From contig NZ_SMLB01000031.1 in NCBI RefSeq assembly GCF_004349105.1, positions 1-64,000 of the forward strand: DNA of 64,000 nucleotides, written 5' to 3'. Under the pieces are notes generated by a model. The model did not search any database and had not been told where the DNA came from. It saw only the letters and a program-made list of their open reading frames with translations. The translations under genes and the position numbers were made by a program. Of the stretch, positions 37,828 through 47,342 are shown in pieces (positions within the stretch are counted from its first letter, which is position 1; every line of letters begins with the position of its first letter). Source of the stretch: Jiangella aurantiaca. GTDB lineage: Bacteria; Actinomycetota; Actinomycetes; Jiangellales; Jiangellaceae.

Positions 37828-38447
37828 ACATGCCCGAGGTCGTCCTCGCCACCCGCAACGCGCACAAGGTCCCGGAGATCTCCCGCATCCTGGCCTCGGC
37901 CGGGGTCCCGGTCGAGCTGGTCGCCGTCACCGAGTTCCCGGGCGTCGAGGACGTCGAGGAGACCGGCCTGACGTTCGCCGAGAACGCGCTGCTCAAGGCC
38001 CGCGCGGTGGCCGCGGCGACGGGGTTGCCGGCGCTGGCCGACGACTCCGGCCTGTCCGTCGACGCTCTCGGGGGCATGCCGGGGGTGTTCTCGGCGCGCT
38101 GGGCCGGCGTCCACGGCGACGACGGCGCCAACCTGCGGCTGGTGCTCGCCCAGCTGACCACCGTGCCGGACGACCACCGGCACGCCGCGTTCGTCTGCGT
38201 CGCGGCGCTGGCGCTGCCTGACGGCACCGCCTGGACCGAGGAGGGCCGGGTCGACGGCGTCGTCGTGCGGGCGCCGCGGGGGAGCAACGGGTTCGGCTAC
38301 GACCCGATCTTCGTGCCGGACGGGTCCGATCGCACGACGGCCGAGCTGCGGCCGGAGGAGAAGGACGCGATCTCGCACCGCGGCCAGGCCTTCCGGGCGA
38401 TCGCCCCGCACCTCGCCGCCCTGCCCGCGTTTCGGGGGCCATCATGA
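37824..38447 (+). CDS. rdgB: RdgB/HAM1 non-canonical purine NTP pyrophosphatase
   Basis: This housecleaning enzyme hydrolyses XTP, dITP and ITP to monophosphates. The 207-residue product has [14 protein letters not shown] at the N-terminus, [14 protein letters not shown], the metal-binding [13 protein letters not shown] and the C-terminal [15 protein letters not shown] and ISHRGQAF. It starts with GTG at 37824 overlapping rph; ATG 37830 is an alternative. The last residues (FRGPS and the stop) are encoded by the 5' flank of the mosaic palindromic element at 38429, so the native end of the protein was probably shifted by the arrival of that element. Confidence 0.94.
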   Translation: MNMPEVVLATRNAHKVPEISRILASAGVPVELVAVTEFPGVEDVEETGLTFAENALLKARAVAAATGLPALADDSGLSVDALGGMPGVFSARWAGVHGDDGANLRLVLAQLTTVPDDHRHAAFVCVAALALPDGTAWTEEGRVDGVVVRAPRGSNGFGYDPIFVPDGSDRTTAELRPEEKDAISHRGQAFRAIAPHLAALPAFRGPS

Positions 38448-38542
38448 GGTTTTCTGGAGCGTCACTATGCCTGCAATCGTGTTGAGGCTCGGGTGATCCT
38501 GGTGATGAATAGCGCCCTGGGCCGGCGGGCGCGCGGGTCAAG
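38429..38542. repeat. Mosaic palindromic element P7 with unmatched arms
   Basis: The element has the layout of P8 at 60425: flank GTTTCGGGGGCCAT (38429-38442), 27-nt left arm (38443-38469), 8-nt loop CCTGCAAT (38470-38477), 27-nt right arm (38478-38504) and a distal box ATAGCGCCC...GCGGGTCAAG (38509-38542). The right arm and loop match the P6 element at 26419-26480 with one change, but the left arm is unrelated, so no hairpin can form. It overlaps the 3' end of the RdgB gene. Confidence 0.6.
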
Positions 38543-38671
38543 TCAGCCTCGTCGTCGCGGATCGGGTGGGGAACCTCGTTTCCGGCGGGGAACGGACTCC
38601 CGATTCTGAACTTTCGCTGACGATCATGGCGGGCGTTGGGCGGATCGGGCGCGCGCGAGGATGATCGAAGG

Positions 38672-40249
38672 GTGACTGATTCCGCGACCGCCGCGTCGCC
38701 CGCCGCACCGCCGTCCGTGTCGCGCGGGCCGTGGTGGGCGCCGGCGCTGGCCGGAGTCCTGGCGCTGGGCCTCGGGCTGGCGGTCGCCGAGGTGGTGGCC
38801 GGTGCACTGGGTCGGGCCGAGACGCCGGTGGTGGCGGTCGGCGAGGAGTTCATCGACCTCACGCCGGGCTGGCTCAAGGATTTCGCCATCGAGGTCTTCG
38901 GCACGAACGACAAGACGGCGCTTCTGGTCGGCATGGGGATCGTGCTGACGGTGCTCGGCGCGCTGATCGGCCTGCTCGCCTCCCGCCGCAAGGGCGCCGG
39001 CCTGGTCGCCGCCACCGTCCTGCTGGTGATCGCCGGGCTCGCGGTCAACAGCCGGCCGGACACCACGATGGCCGACCTCGTGCCCACCGTCGCCGCGGGG
39101 ATCGTCGCGCTGCCGACGCTGAGCTGGCTGGTCGGCAAGGCCGCGCCACCCCAGCAGGCCACGAGCACGGCCACGAGACCGGCCCCGAGCCGGCGGTCCT
39201 TCCTCACCGCCGCGGGCGTCACCGCGGGCCTGGCCGTCGTCGGGACGGGGCTCGGGCAGCTGCTCGGCGCCCGGCGGGCCGGCGTCGAGACGTCCCGCGA
39301 CGACCTCGCTGCGAGCCTCGATCTCCCGCGCCCGGACGTCCCCACCGGAACGGACCTCGTCGTCGACGGGGCGGAGCCGTGGCGCACGCCCAACCAGGAC
39401 TTCTACCGCATCGACACCGCGCTCTCCGAGCCGCTGGTCCGGGCCGAGGACTGGACGCTGCGGGTGCATGGCATGGTCGAGAACGAGGTCGAGCTCGACT
39501 ACGACCAGCTCGCCGGCATGGGCCTGGTGGACCGCTGGCTGACGCTGAACTGCGTCTCCAACGAGGTCGGCGGCAACCTCATCGGCAATGCGCTGTGGAC
39601 CGGCGTGCCCATCGCCGACGTCCTCGCGCTCGCCCGCCCACACGCCGACGCCGACGCCGTCCGGTCCCGCTCGCAGGACGGCTGGACCGCCGGCACCCCG
39701 CTCGACGTCCTCACCGACGGCCGCGACGCGCTGCTGGCGGTCGGCATGAACGGCGACCCGCTGCCGCTCGCGCACGGGTTCCCCGTCCGGATGATCGTGC
39801 CCGGCTTGTACGGCTACGTCAGCGCGACGAAGTGGGTGGTCGAGCTCGAGGTCAGCCGGTTCGACCAGTTCAACGCGTACTGGACGACGCGCGGCTGGGC
39901 CGAGCGGGGCCCGGTCAAGGTCGCCTCGCGCATCGACGTCCCGAGCAGCCGCGCGCACGTCAGCGCCGGCACCGTCGCCGTCGCCGGGGTCGCGTGGGCG
40001 CAGCACCGCGGCATCGAGGCCGTCGAGGTGCGAGTCGACGAGGGCGACTGGAACGCCGCGCGGCTGGCCGCCGTCCCGAGCACCGACACCTGGCGCCAAT
40101 GGGTGTGGGAGTGGGACGCGCAGCCGGGCGAGCACCGGCTGCAGGTCCGCGCCACCACGGCCGACGGCGAGGTGCAGACGTCCGAGCAGGCGTCGCCCGC
40201 TCCTGACGGCGCCAGCGGCTGGCACACCGTCGACGTGACGGTCGACTGA
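38672..40249 (+). CDS. Membrane-bound molybdopterin oxidoreductase (sulfite oxidase/YedY fold)
   Basis: The 525-residue protein has an N-terminal membrane part of about four helices (about 25-165), a Tat-like RRSFLTAAG segment near residue 175, and a molybdopterin-binding domain with the Mo-ligand Cys294 in TLNCVSNEVGG. A C-terminal immunoglobulin-like dimerisation domain of the sulfite-oxidase type (about 420-520) carries IEAVEVRVDEGDWNAA. The substrate is uncertain: sulfite, methionine sulfoxide or another oxo-compound. Internal membrane helices before a Tat-type motif are a recurrent actinobacterial variant. The start is a GTG at 38672 with GAAGG upstream. Confidence 0.88.
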   Translation: MTDSATAASPAAPPSVSRGPWWAPALAGVLALGLGLAVAEVVAGALGRAETPVVAVGEEFIDLTPGWLKDFAIEVFGTNDKTALLVGMGIVLTVLGALIGLLASRRKGAGLVAATVLLVIAGLAVNSRPDTTMADLVPTVAAGIVALPTLSWLVGKAAPPQQATSTATRPAPSRRSFLTAAGVTAGLAVVGTGLGQLLGARRAGVETSRDDLAASLDLPRPDVPTGTDLVVDGAEPWRTPNQDFYRIDTALSEPLVRAEDWTLRVHGMVENEVELDYDQLAGMGLVDRWLTLNCVSNEVGGNLIGNALWTGVPIADVLALARPHADADAVRSRSQDGWTAGTPLDVLTDGRDALLAVGMNGDPLPLAHGFPVRMIVPGLYGYVSATKWVVELEVSRFDQFNAYWTTRGWAERGPVKVASRIDVPSSRAHVSAGTVAVAGVAWAQHRGIEAVEVRVDEGDWNAARLAAVPSTDTWRQWVWEWDAQPGEHRLQVRATTADGEVQTSEQASPAPDGASGWHTVDVTVD

Positions 40250-40298
40250 TTCCTTTTCCCTCGTGGGACTCGCCGCCGCCTGGGACCTCGCGGTCGGC
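40250..40298. repeat. 50-bp intergenic repeat, copy C
   Basis: It begins one base after the stop of the molybdopterin oxidoreductase gene with TTCCTTTTCCCTCGTGGGAC and ends GGGACCTCGCGGTCGGC. Over 49 positions it differs from copy B at only three or four bases, far more similar than unconstrained sequence would be. Confidence 0.65.
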
Positions 40299-40376
40299 CG
40301 TGGGGTAGCGCCCCACGTCGCGGGGTACGGTGGCGGGCGACCGCCGCCGACCCGGCCTCGTGGAGGTCAGCCGCCT

Positions 40377-43142
40377 ATGCGTCCCGCATCGCCGTCCCGC
40401 CGCCATCCTCGTCTCGCCGCCGCCGTCGCCGTGCTGGCCGTGTTCGCGAGCGCCCTCCCGGCCACCTCCGGCCCGCCGGCCGCCGCGGCCGCGCCGATCG
40501 AGGTCTTCCCGGCGCCGCAGCAGGTGGAGCGGCTCGGCGGTGACCTGCGGCTGCCGCCGCGGGTGCGGGTCGAAGCGGCGCCGGACGCCGACCCGGCCGC
40601 CGCGGACGCCCTCGCCGCGGTACTCGCCGACGCCGGGCTCACGCCGGTCGACGGCATCGCGCCGGTCACCATCCGGCTGGCCGGCTCCGACGGCGCCGCC
40701 GGCACCGCCGACGCGCTCGCCGAGCTCGGCGTCGAGGGCCCGGCCGGGCTGCCGGCGGAGGGTTACGTGCTGGCCGCCGGACGGGCCGGGCGCGGCGTCG
40801 AGGTCGTGCTCGCGGGCGCCGACGGCGCCGGCCAGTACTACGCCGTCCAGACGCTGCGCCAGCTGCTCACCGCAGACCGCGGCCGGGTGACCCTGCCCGC
40901 CGTCGCCGTCCGTGACCACCCGGCGTTGGAGTGGCGCGGCACCATCGAGGGCTTCTACGGCGAGCCGTGGTCGCACGAGGACCGGCTGCGTCAGCTCGAC
41001 GCGTACGCCGCGCAGAAGATGAACACCTATGTCTACGCGCCTAAGGACGACCCGTACCATCGCGACCGGTGGCGCGAGCCGTACCCCGCGGCGGAGCTGG
41101 ATCGGCTGGCCGAGCTGATCGCGCACGGCGCGCAGCAGCACGTCGACGTCGTCTTCACCGTCTCGCCGGGCGTCGACGTCTGCTACTCCGACCCGGCCGA
41201 CCAGGCCGCGCTCGCCGCCAAGGCGCAGCAGCTGTGGGACGCCGGCGCCCGGACGTTCGGCATCCTGCTCGACGACATCGGCGGCGGCCTGACCTGCGCG
41301 TCCGACCAGGAGGCGTTCGGCGGCGACGCCAGCCCGCTCGCCGCTGCCCAGGCGCACCTGCTCAACGCGTTCCAGCGCGACTTCCTCGACACCCACCCGG
41401 GCGCCGGCCGGCTGCTCACCGTCCCGACGGAGTACGCCGGCAACCAGACCTCGCCGTACCGCGAGCGGTTCGGCGCCCTGCTCGAGGAGCGGGCCGTGGT
41501 GATGTGGACCGGATCGCAGGTGGTCCCGCCGCAGGTGACCGCCGCCGACGCGGACGTCGCGGCGGCCGTCTTCCGGCACGACCTCGTGCTCTGGGACAAC
41601 TATCCGGTCAACGACTACCTGCCACGCCAGCTCTTCTTCGGCCCGCTCACCGGCCGCTCGCCGGACCTGGCCGAGCACGGCGTCGTCGGCATCACCGCGA
41701 ACCCGATGCCGCAGGCCGCGCCGTCGCTCGTCGCGCTCGGCACCGTCGCCGACTACGCCTGGAACCCGCCGGCCTACGAGCCGGAGCCGTCGTGGGAGGC
41801 GTCGATCCGGCGCCTGGGCGGCGAGGCGGCCGGCGCGCTGCGGACGTTCGCGTCGAACAGCCGCTCGTCCGCCCTCGACAGCACCGAGTCGCCGGAGCTG
41901 GTCGCCGCGATCGAGGCGTCGCGGGCCGAACGCGAGGCCGGCGCACCGGGGCCGGCGACGGCCGAGCTCGTCGCGCTGTTCGACGCCATGGCGGCCGCGC
42001 CCGGCGAGCTGGAGGCGCGCATGGGCGACCCGGACTTCGTCGAGCAGGCCGGGCCGTGGCTCACGAAGCTGCACCATTACGGGGTCGCCGGCGCGGCGGC
42101 GACCCGGGCCCTGGTCGCGGAGGCCGCCGGCGACGGCGCCGAGGCGTGGGCGCAGCGCGTGGTCGCGGCCGATGCCACCGCGGCCGCACGCGAGACCTAC
42201 GAGACCGTCGCGACGGGCGTCGTGCCGCCGTACCTGAAGGAGGCCGCGGCGGCCAGCCGGGTCGTCACGGCAGGCGCCCCGGATACCGCTGAGGCCGGCG
42301 GCGACGTGCCGCTCACCGCCGAGGTCGACGCCGGCGACGTCGCGATCGACCGGGTGGAGTGGTACGCCGGGACCACGCTCGTCGGCTCGGACACGACCGC
42401 TCCGTACGAGCTGACCTGGGCCGGCGCGCCGGAAGGGCTGCACCTGGTCACGGCGCGTGCGGTCGCCGCCGACGGGAGCGCCGTCACGTCTCCGGCCGTC
42501 CGGCTCACCGCCGGCGACCCGGCGCCCATCCTGCTGCTGGTCGGTGACGACGCGCCGATCCCGGCCGGCGCGGAGCTGAGCACCGGCGACCAGGCCGCGC
42601 TGGAACGGCTGGAGCTGCTGGGCCACCCGGTCGAGGTCATGCAGGGCAAGGACGCCGTCACCGCGGACGCCCAGGGCAAGGCCGCCGTCGTCATCACGTC
42701 CACGCTCGCGTCGAGCGAGGCCGGCAGCAAGTTCCGCGACGTCGCCGTCCCGGTGCTGACGTGGGAGGCGTTCGTGCTCGACGACATGGGCATGGCGACG
42801 GCACCGGGCGAGGCGTTCCGGTCGTTCCAGCTCGAGGTCGACCCGGCCTCGGAGCTGTCCGCCGGGCTGTCCGGCACCGTCGATGTGTACCGCGGCGCCG
42901 ACCGGCTGCGGTTCGGCACCCCGGCCGCGGGCGCCGACGTCGCCGCCCACCTCCCCGGGGCCCCGCAGCAGGCCGCGCTGTTCGGCTACGCCACCGGCGC
43001 CCCGATGGTCGGCCGGACCGCGCCGGCTCCGCGGGTCGCGCTGTTCCTCGGCGACGAGGGCGCCGACCCCGGCGTCCTCACCGACGAGGGACTGGCCCTC
43101 TTCGACACGGCGGTTCGCTGGGCGCTGCCACCGTCGGAGTGA
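40377..43142 (+). CDS. Secreted GH84-family beta-N-acetylglucosaminidase
   Basis: The 921-residue product has a signal peptide (about 1-40), an N-terminal GH20/GH84-associated domain (about 40-185), and a GH84 catalytic barrel. The catalytic part has the family start WRGTIEGFYGEPWSHEDRL and the two adjacent catalytic aspartates Asp299-Asp300 in ILLDDIGGG. A helical region follows, then an Ig-like domain (about 640-715, VEWYAGTTLVGSDTTAPYELTW) and a C-terminal alpha/beta domain of about 200 residues (PILLLVGDDA, AVVITSTLASSEAGSKFRDV). It should release N-acetylglucosamine from extracellular glycans. ATG 40377 has GGAGGT upstream. It is not operonic and ends one base before the convergent GH43 gene. 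Confidence 0.92.
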   Translation: MRPASPSRRHPRLAAAVAVLAVFASALPATSGPPAAAAAPIEVFPAPQQVERLGGDLRLPPRVRVEAAPDADPAAADALAAVLADAGLTPVDGIAPVTIRLAGSDGAAGTADALAELGVEGPAGLPAEGYVLAAGRAGRGVEVVLAGADGAGQYYAVQTLRQLLTADRGRVTLPAVAVRDHPALEWRGTIEGFYGEPWSHEDRLRQLDAYAAQKMNTYVYAPKDDPYHRDRWREPYPAAELDRLAELIAHGAQQHVDVVFTVSPGVDVCYSDPADQAALAAKAQQLWDAGARTFGILLDDIGGGLTCASDQEAFGGDASPLAAAQAHLLNAFQRDFLDTHPGAGRLLTVPTEYAGNQTSPYRERFGALLEERAVVMWTGSQVVPPQVTAADADVAAAVFRHDLVLWDNYPVNDYLPRQLFFGPLTGRSPDLAEHGVVGITANPMPQAAPSLVALGTVADYAWNPPAYEPEPSWEASIRRLGGEAAGALRTFASNSRSSALDSTESPELVAAIEASRAEREAGAPGPATAELVALFDAMAAAPGELEARMGDPDFVEQAGPWLTKLHHYGVAGAAATRALVAEAAGDGAEAWAQRVVAADATAAARETYETVATGVVPPYLKEAAAASRVVTAGAPDTAEAGGDVPLTAEVDAGDVAIDRVEWYAGTTLVGSDTTAPYELTWAGAPEGLHLVTARAVAADGSAVTSPAVRLTAGDPAPILLLVGDDAPIPAGAELSTGDQAALERLELLGHPVEVMQGKDAVTADAQGKAAVVITSTLASSEAGSKFRDVAVPVLTWEAFVLDDMGMATAPGEAFRSFQLEVDPASELSAGLSGTVDVYRGADRLRFGTPAAGADVAAHLPGAPQQAALFGYATGAPMVGRTAPAPRVALFLGDEGADPGVLTDEGLALFDTAVRWALPPSE

Positions 43143-43143
43143 G

Positions 43144-44154
43144 TCACGGGACGACGTCGACGGCGGCCCGCGGCCCGTCCAGCACCGGGACGCCGTCGTC
43201 CCACGTCACCTCGGTGAGCCACATCGTCCGGCCGGGCAGCGCGGACCCGACGGACTCCGGCGGCCAGGCGTGGTGCACCATCCATGTGCGCCCGTCCTTC
43301 TCGATCAGCACGCAATGCCCCGGCCCGGCGGCGTCCTCGGTCGACGCCAGGATCGGCTCCGTCGACGGCTTCGAGCACGGCCCCAACGGCCCGTCGCAGA
43401 GCGCGTACCCGACGGCGTACGCGGCGGAGTCGTAGGCGTTGGCCGAGTAGAACAGGTAGTACGTGCCGTCGCGCAGCCACAGGAACGGCGCCTCGACCAG
43501 CGTGCCCTCCCACGGCTGGTCCTGCTTCATCAGCCGCACGGACTCACCGACCAGGGACAGCCCGTCCTCTGACAGCGGCTGGGCGTAGATCCAGGTGTCG
43601 ACGCCGATCGCGTTGCCGTCGTTCTTCCACAGCAGGTACCGGGTGCCGTCGGCGTCGGTGAACGGGCTCGCGTCGATCGAGCCGCCCTCGTCGGCCTGGC
43701 AGATCAGCGGCTCCGCGGAGTCGTCGACGAACGGGCCGGAAGGCGACGACGCCACCGCCCGGCCCACGCACTGCCGCCCCGACGCCGTCCCCAGCGCCGT
43801 GTAGTAGAGGACGTACCGGTCCGGCCCGTGCACCGCGATCTCCGGTGCCCAGGTCCGCCCGCCGGTGACCCACGGAGCCAGCACCGGCATCGCGTCGCCG
43901 GCCGGCTCCCACGACACCAGGTCGGCCGACGTCATCACCGGCACGTTCCCGAGCCGCGAGTTCGTCGCGTGCGCGAAGTAGGCGCCGTCGGCCTCGATGA
44001 CGGCCGGGTCGGGGAAGTCGCGGTCCACGACTGGGTTGATGAAGCCCACCTGCTGTTCCTCCTGAGTCGGGACGGGGTCGGGCTCGGCGGGCTCGGTGCC
44101 GCCGCTGCAGGCGGCCAGGACGAGGACTGCCCCGGCCGCGGCGAGCAGTCTCAT
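43144..44154 (-). CDS. GH43-family lipoprotein glycosidase
   Basis: The 336-residue enzyme has a lipoprotein signal (lipobox LAAC, Cys16) and a five-bladed GH43 propeller. The catalytic base is Asp49 in FPDPAVI, the pKa-setting Asp160 is in GSIDASPF and the proton donor Glu220 is in LVEAPFLW. These enzymes act as alpha-L-arabinofuranosidases, arabinanases or beta-xylosidases; specificity cannot be told from sequence. It is the last gene of the arabinose-polymer operon and overlaps the larger GH43 gene by four bases. Anchoring to the membrane would keep the released sugar close to the importer. Confidence 0.92.
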   Translation of the reverse strand: MRLLAAAGAVLVLAACSGGTEPAEPDPVPTQEEQQVGFINPVVDRDFPDPAVIEADGAYFAHATNSRLGNVPVMTSADLVSWEPAGDAMPVLAPWVTGGRTWAPEIAVHGPDRYVLYYTALGTASGRQCVGRAVASSPSGPFVDDSAEPLICQADEGGSIDASPFTDADGTRYLLWKNDGNAIGVDTWIYAQPLSEDGLSLVGESVRLMKQDQPWEGTLVEAPFLWLRDGTYYLFYSANAYDSAAYAVGYALCDGPLGPCSKPSTEPILASTEDAAGPGHCVLIEKDGRTWMVHHAWPPESVGSALPGRTMWLTEVTWDDGVPVLDGPRAAVDVVP

Positions 44155-46430
44155 CGAACCTCGTGCAGACGGAACCAGTCGAACGTCGCGACGGTGGCCG
44201 GCGTGGCGCCGCCGCCGGCGTACAGCCCGATCTGCGGCGACGTGTGCGCCGGCAGCGTCCACGTCGCGCCCCACCGCCAGGTGACGCCGTCGCGCGACGA
44301 CGCGGACCGGTACCGGTGCTCGCCCGTCTCCGGGTCGGTGGTGTGGTGGATCCGCAGCCACATCGTCTCGGCCACCGGGCCGCCGAGGTGCGCGCCCCAC
44401 CGCAGCGCGCCGTTCTCGTCCAGCTCCTTGCCGAACTCGACCTGCCGGGTGCCCCAGATCGCGACGTCGCCCAGCCGCAGCAGGTTGTCGTCGTCGACCC
44501 GGACGATCAGCCCGGCCTGCTGGTAGTTGCGGATCGTCCCGGAGCCGAGGTCGAGGTGCAGCTTGGTCTCGGCGATCCAGTCGCCCTCCGGCGGCGTGCG
44601 CAGCAGCAGCGGCCCGGTATTGCCGGCGCCGACGACGTCGACGGACTCCAGCGGCCAGCGCAGCATGCCCTCGCCCACGGTCACCGACGACGACGGCCGC
44701 ACCCACGACCAGCCCTCGGCCAGCGCCGGGTCGTCGAAGTCCTCGCCGAACAGGGCGTCGCCGGCCCGCGGCTCGTCCACCCGCGACGTCACCGGCTCGT
44801 GCGCCGCGACGACGGTGAGGTTGTCGACCTGTGCCGCACCACCGGACGCGGCCAGCGTGACGGGGCGCGGCTTGGCCACGCCGCGGGGCAGGTCGACGGC
44901 GACCTCGGCGTCGGCGTCGCCGAGCCGGCTCTCCGCCAGCCGCGCCGTCGCCCGGCCGGCCCGCAGCTCGACCGCCAGCGATGTCCACTCACCGGCGTCG
45001 AACCGGGCCGGCAGCGGCGCGGCGTCGCGCACCGTCCGCCCGCCGACCCGGCCCTCGACGGTCAGCCGGCCGGCCGCGTCGTCCACGGTGACGCTGACGC
45101 CGTCCGCGACCCCCACCGTCAGCCGGCCGCTGGCGGGCACCCGCACGTCGGCCTCCACCCGGGCCTCGCGCGGCGCGGACTCGCGGGTGCGCGCGACGCC
45201 GCCGTCCGACAGCACCGCCACGTCGCCGCCGTCACCCGTCGCATCCGTGCCGGCCGTCCAGCCGCCGCGGACGGCGCGCAGCGCGTCGTTTGACGCCGGC
45301 GCGAAGGCGTCGACGCCCAGCCCGCTCGCCGTCACCGGCGCCGGCTGCGGGGTGTCCGACGGACCGGCCCCGGCCCGCGCGACCGGCCAGCCGCCGATCC
45401 AGTCCAGCCGGTCGATCAGCGTCGGCCGCTGGTTGATCCCGCCGGGCGCGTCCAGCCAGGCGTCGTTGCGATCGATCGCGTGGTAGACGATGTGGTCCTG
45501 GCCGGACACGTCGGTGACGATCGTGTGGTGGCCGACGCCGATCCAGCGGTTGCCGTTCTGCGCCAGCACCTGGGTGCCGCCGACCCGCGAGTCGAGCAGC
45601 GAGACGCCCTCATGGTCGACGAACGGGCCGAGCGGGCTCTTCGACCGGCCCGCGTAGACGCTGTACCCGGTGACCGGCCCGGCGCAGCAGTTCGCCGACG
45701 ACGCCGTCAGGTAGTACCAGCCGTCCCGCTCGACCACGAACGAGCCCTCGTACCGGTCGCCGACCGTGACCTGCGTCGGCGACCCGACGGCGCGCAGCCC
45801 GGACTCGTCCAGCTCGGTCACCCACAGACCGCCGTGGAAGCCGCCGAAGTAGAGGTACCGCTTGCCGTCCGACGCCGACAGCAGTGCCGGGTCGATGGTG
45901 TTGAAGTAGTCGCCGTTGCCGGTCGGCCGCGGCGGGACCACCGGCCCGCCGGTGTCGGTCCACGGCCCGGCCGGGGTCGGCGCCGTCGCGGCCCCGATCG
46001 CGAAGTTCCACGCCCCGGGCTCGGCGACGGTGTCGGTGACGGTGTAGTAGAGGACATACTGCCCGTCGACGTAGCGGATGTCCGGCGCCCAGTAGAACGA
46101 GGTGTCCGTCGTCCAGGCCGGCCGGTCGTCCTCGTCGAACACCGTCCCGAGGTACTCCCAGTCGACGAAGTCGCGGGACCGGGCGATGTGCATGAGCCCG
46201 AACTCGCTCGGCGCCTCGTGTAGTGGGTCGCTGGTCGCGTACAGGTACCACCAGCCGTCCTTGCCGCGCAGCACGGCCGGGTCGGCGTAGGTGTCGGAGA
46301 ACGAGCCGGAGATCGGGTTCTGCGTGGTGGCGGTGGTGACGGCGTCAGGCGCGGGCGCCGCGGTGGCGACCGGGACCGCGGCTGGCAGCGCCAGCACGGC
46401 GGCGGCCAGCAGAGCGACGGATCGGAGCAC
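44151..46430 (-). CDS. Secreted multidomain GH43 glycosidase
   Basis: The 759-residue product has a signal peptide (about 1-25) and an N-terminal GH43 propeller (about 38-345) with base Asp50 in DTYADPAVL, Asp180 in NTIDPALL and acid Glu228 in RYEGSFVVE. A middle beta-sandwich region (about 365-545) follows, and then a C-terminal DUF1349-like domain (about 550-759) with WIAETKLHLDLG, QQAGLIVRVDDDN and WFRLHEVR. It likely cleaves arabinoxylan or arabinan chains outside the cell. The start is GTG at 46430, seven bases after the permease stop. The stop overlaps the start of the GH43 lipoprotein gene. Confidence 0.92.
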   Translation of the reverse strand: MLRSVALLAAAVLALPAAVPVATAAPAPDAVTTATTQNPISGSFSDTYADPAVLRGKDGWWYLYATSDPLHEAPSEFGLMHIARSRDFVDWEYLGTVFDEDDRPAWTTDTSFYWAPDIRYVDGQYVLYYTVTDTVAEPGAWNFAIGAATAPTPAGPWTDTGGPVVPPRPTGNGDYFNTIDPALLSASDGKRYLYFGGFHGGLWVTELDESGLRAVGSPTQVTVGDRYEGSFVVERDGWYYLTASSANCCAGPVTGYSVYAGRSKSPLGPFVDHEGVSLLDSRVGGTQVLAQNGNRWIGVGHHTIVTDVSGQDHIVYHAIDRNDAWLDAPGGINQRPTLIDRLDWIGGWPVARAGAGPSDTPQPAPVTASGLGVDAFAPASNDALRAVRGGWTAGTDATGDGGDVAVLSDGGVARTRESAPREARVEADVRVPASGRLTVGVADGVSVTVDDAAGRLTVEGRVGGRTVRDAAPLPARFDAGEWTSLAVELRAGRATARLAESRLGDADAEVAVDLPRGVAKPRPVTLAASGGAAQVDNLTVVAAHEPVTSRVDEPRAGDALFGEDFDDPALAEGWSWVRPSSSVTVGEGMLRWPLESVDVVGAGNTGPLLLRTPPEGDWIAETKLHLDLGSGTIRNYQQAGLIVRVDDDNLLRLGDVAIWGTRQVEFGKELDENGALRWGAHLGGPVAETMWLRIHHTTDPETGEHRYRSASSRDGVTWRWGATWTLPAHTSPQIGLYAGGGATPATVATFDWFRLHEVR

Positions 46431-46436
46431 GGGCGA

Positions 46437-47342
46437 TCATCCCTTCAGTCCGCTGCGCGACACGCCCTCGATGACGTAGCGCTGCGTGAACAGGAACAGG
46501 ATCAGGACGGGGACGCTGGCGACGAATGCGCCGGCCATGATGACGGGGTAGTCGGTGGTGTAGGCGCCCTGCAGCAGCCGCAGCCCGGCCGGCAGCGTGA
46601 GCCGCTCCGGGCTGAACAGGACGTAGATCGGCCAGATGAAGTCGTTCCAGTTGGACAGGAACGACAGCACCGCGAGCGTGGCCAGCGCCGGCTTGGAGTT
46701 CGGCAGCACGATGCGGGTGAAGATCTCCCACTGGTTGGCGCCGTCGATCAGCGCCGCCTCCTCCAGCTCGGTGGGCAGCATCGCGAAGAACTGCCGGAGG
46801 AAGAACACGCCGAACGCGCCGGCCGCGCCCGGGACGGCCAGCGCCCAGACGGTGTCCAGCCAGCCCAGCTGGTCGATGATCAGGTAGTTCGGGATGAGGA
46901 ACACGAACCCCGGCACGAACAGCGTCGACACGATCACGACGAACAGCACGCCCCGGCCGCGGAAGTGCAGCCGGGCCAGCGCGTACGCCGCCGTCGACGC
47001 GACCGCCAGCACCAGCGCCATGTGCAGCGTCGCCGCCATCAGGCTGTTGAAGAACCAGCGCAGGACGGGATACGAGCCCTCGAGCTGGAGCAGTCCCTCG
47101 TAGGCCTCGAAGGTCGGCGACGACGGCAGCAGCGTCGGCGGAACGGAGGTGGCCTCCGGGTTCGTCTTGATGGACGTCAGGAACATCCAGACGATCGGCC
47201 CGATGAAGATCACCGTCAGGACCAGGAGGAACAGCCAGAACATGCCCTGCCGGGCGAGGCCGCCCGGCGGACGGCCGGAGCGCTGTGCCGCCGGCGGCGG
47301 GTGCGGCGTCGAGCCGGCGGGTGGCCGGGTCAGGACTGCCAT
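46437..47342 (-). CDS. Sugar ABC importer permease (MalG-type)
   Basis: The 301-residue permease has six membrane helices and the EAA loop EEAALIDGANQWEIFTRIVLP, which docks on the ATPase. The N-terminal 35 residues are Pro/Arg-rich and cytoplasmic. It is the second of two permeases of a CUT1 importer together with the binding protein at 48237. No ATPase gene is in the cluster, which in actinobacteria is usual because one MsiK-type ATPase serves many sugar importers. It overlaps the preceding permease gene by 13 bp. Confidence 0.93.
   Translation of the reverse strand: MAVLTRPPAGSTPHPPPAAQRSGRPPGGLARQGMFWLFLLVLTVIFIGPIVWMFLTSIKTNPEATSVPPTLLPSSPTFEAYEGLLQLEGSYPVLRWFFNSLMAATLHMALVLAVASTAAYALARLHFRGRGVLFVVIVSTLFVPGFVFLIPNYLIIDQLGWLDTVWALAVPGAAGAFGVFFLRQFFAMLPTELEEAALIDGANQWEIFTRIVLPNSKPALATLAVLSFLSNWNDFIWPIYVLFSPERLTLPAGLRLLQGAYTTDYPVIMAGAFVASVPVLILFLFTQRYVIEGVSRSGLKG

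Noticed and set aside
39960-42950. 996-codon minus-strand open frame opposite the GH84 gene
   Set aside because: The plus strand encodes a clear GH84 enzyme with catalytic residues; the opposite frame is low-complexity Gly/Arg/Val/Asp text with no motif.
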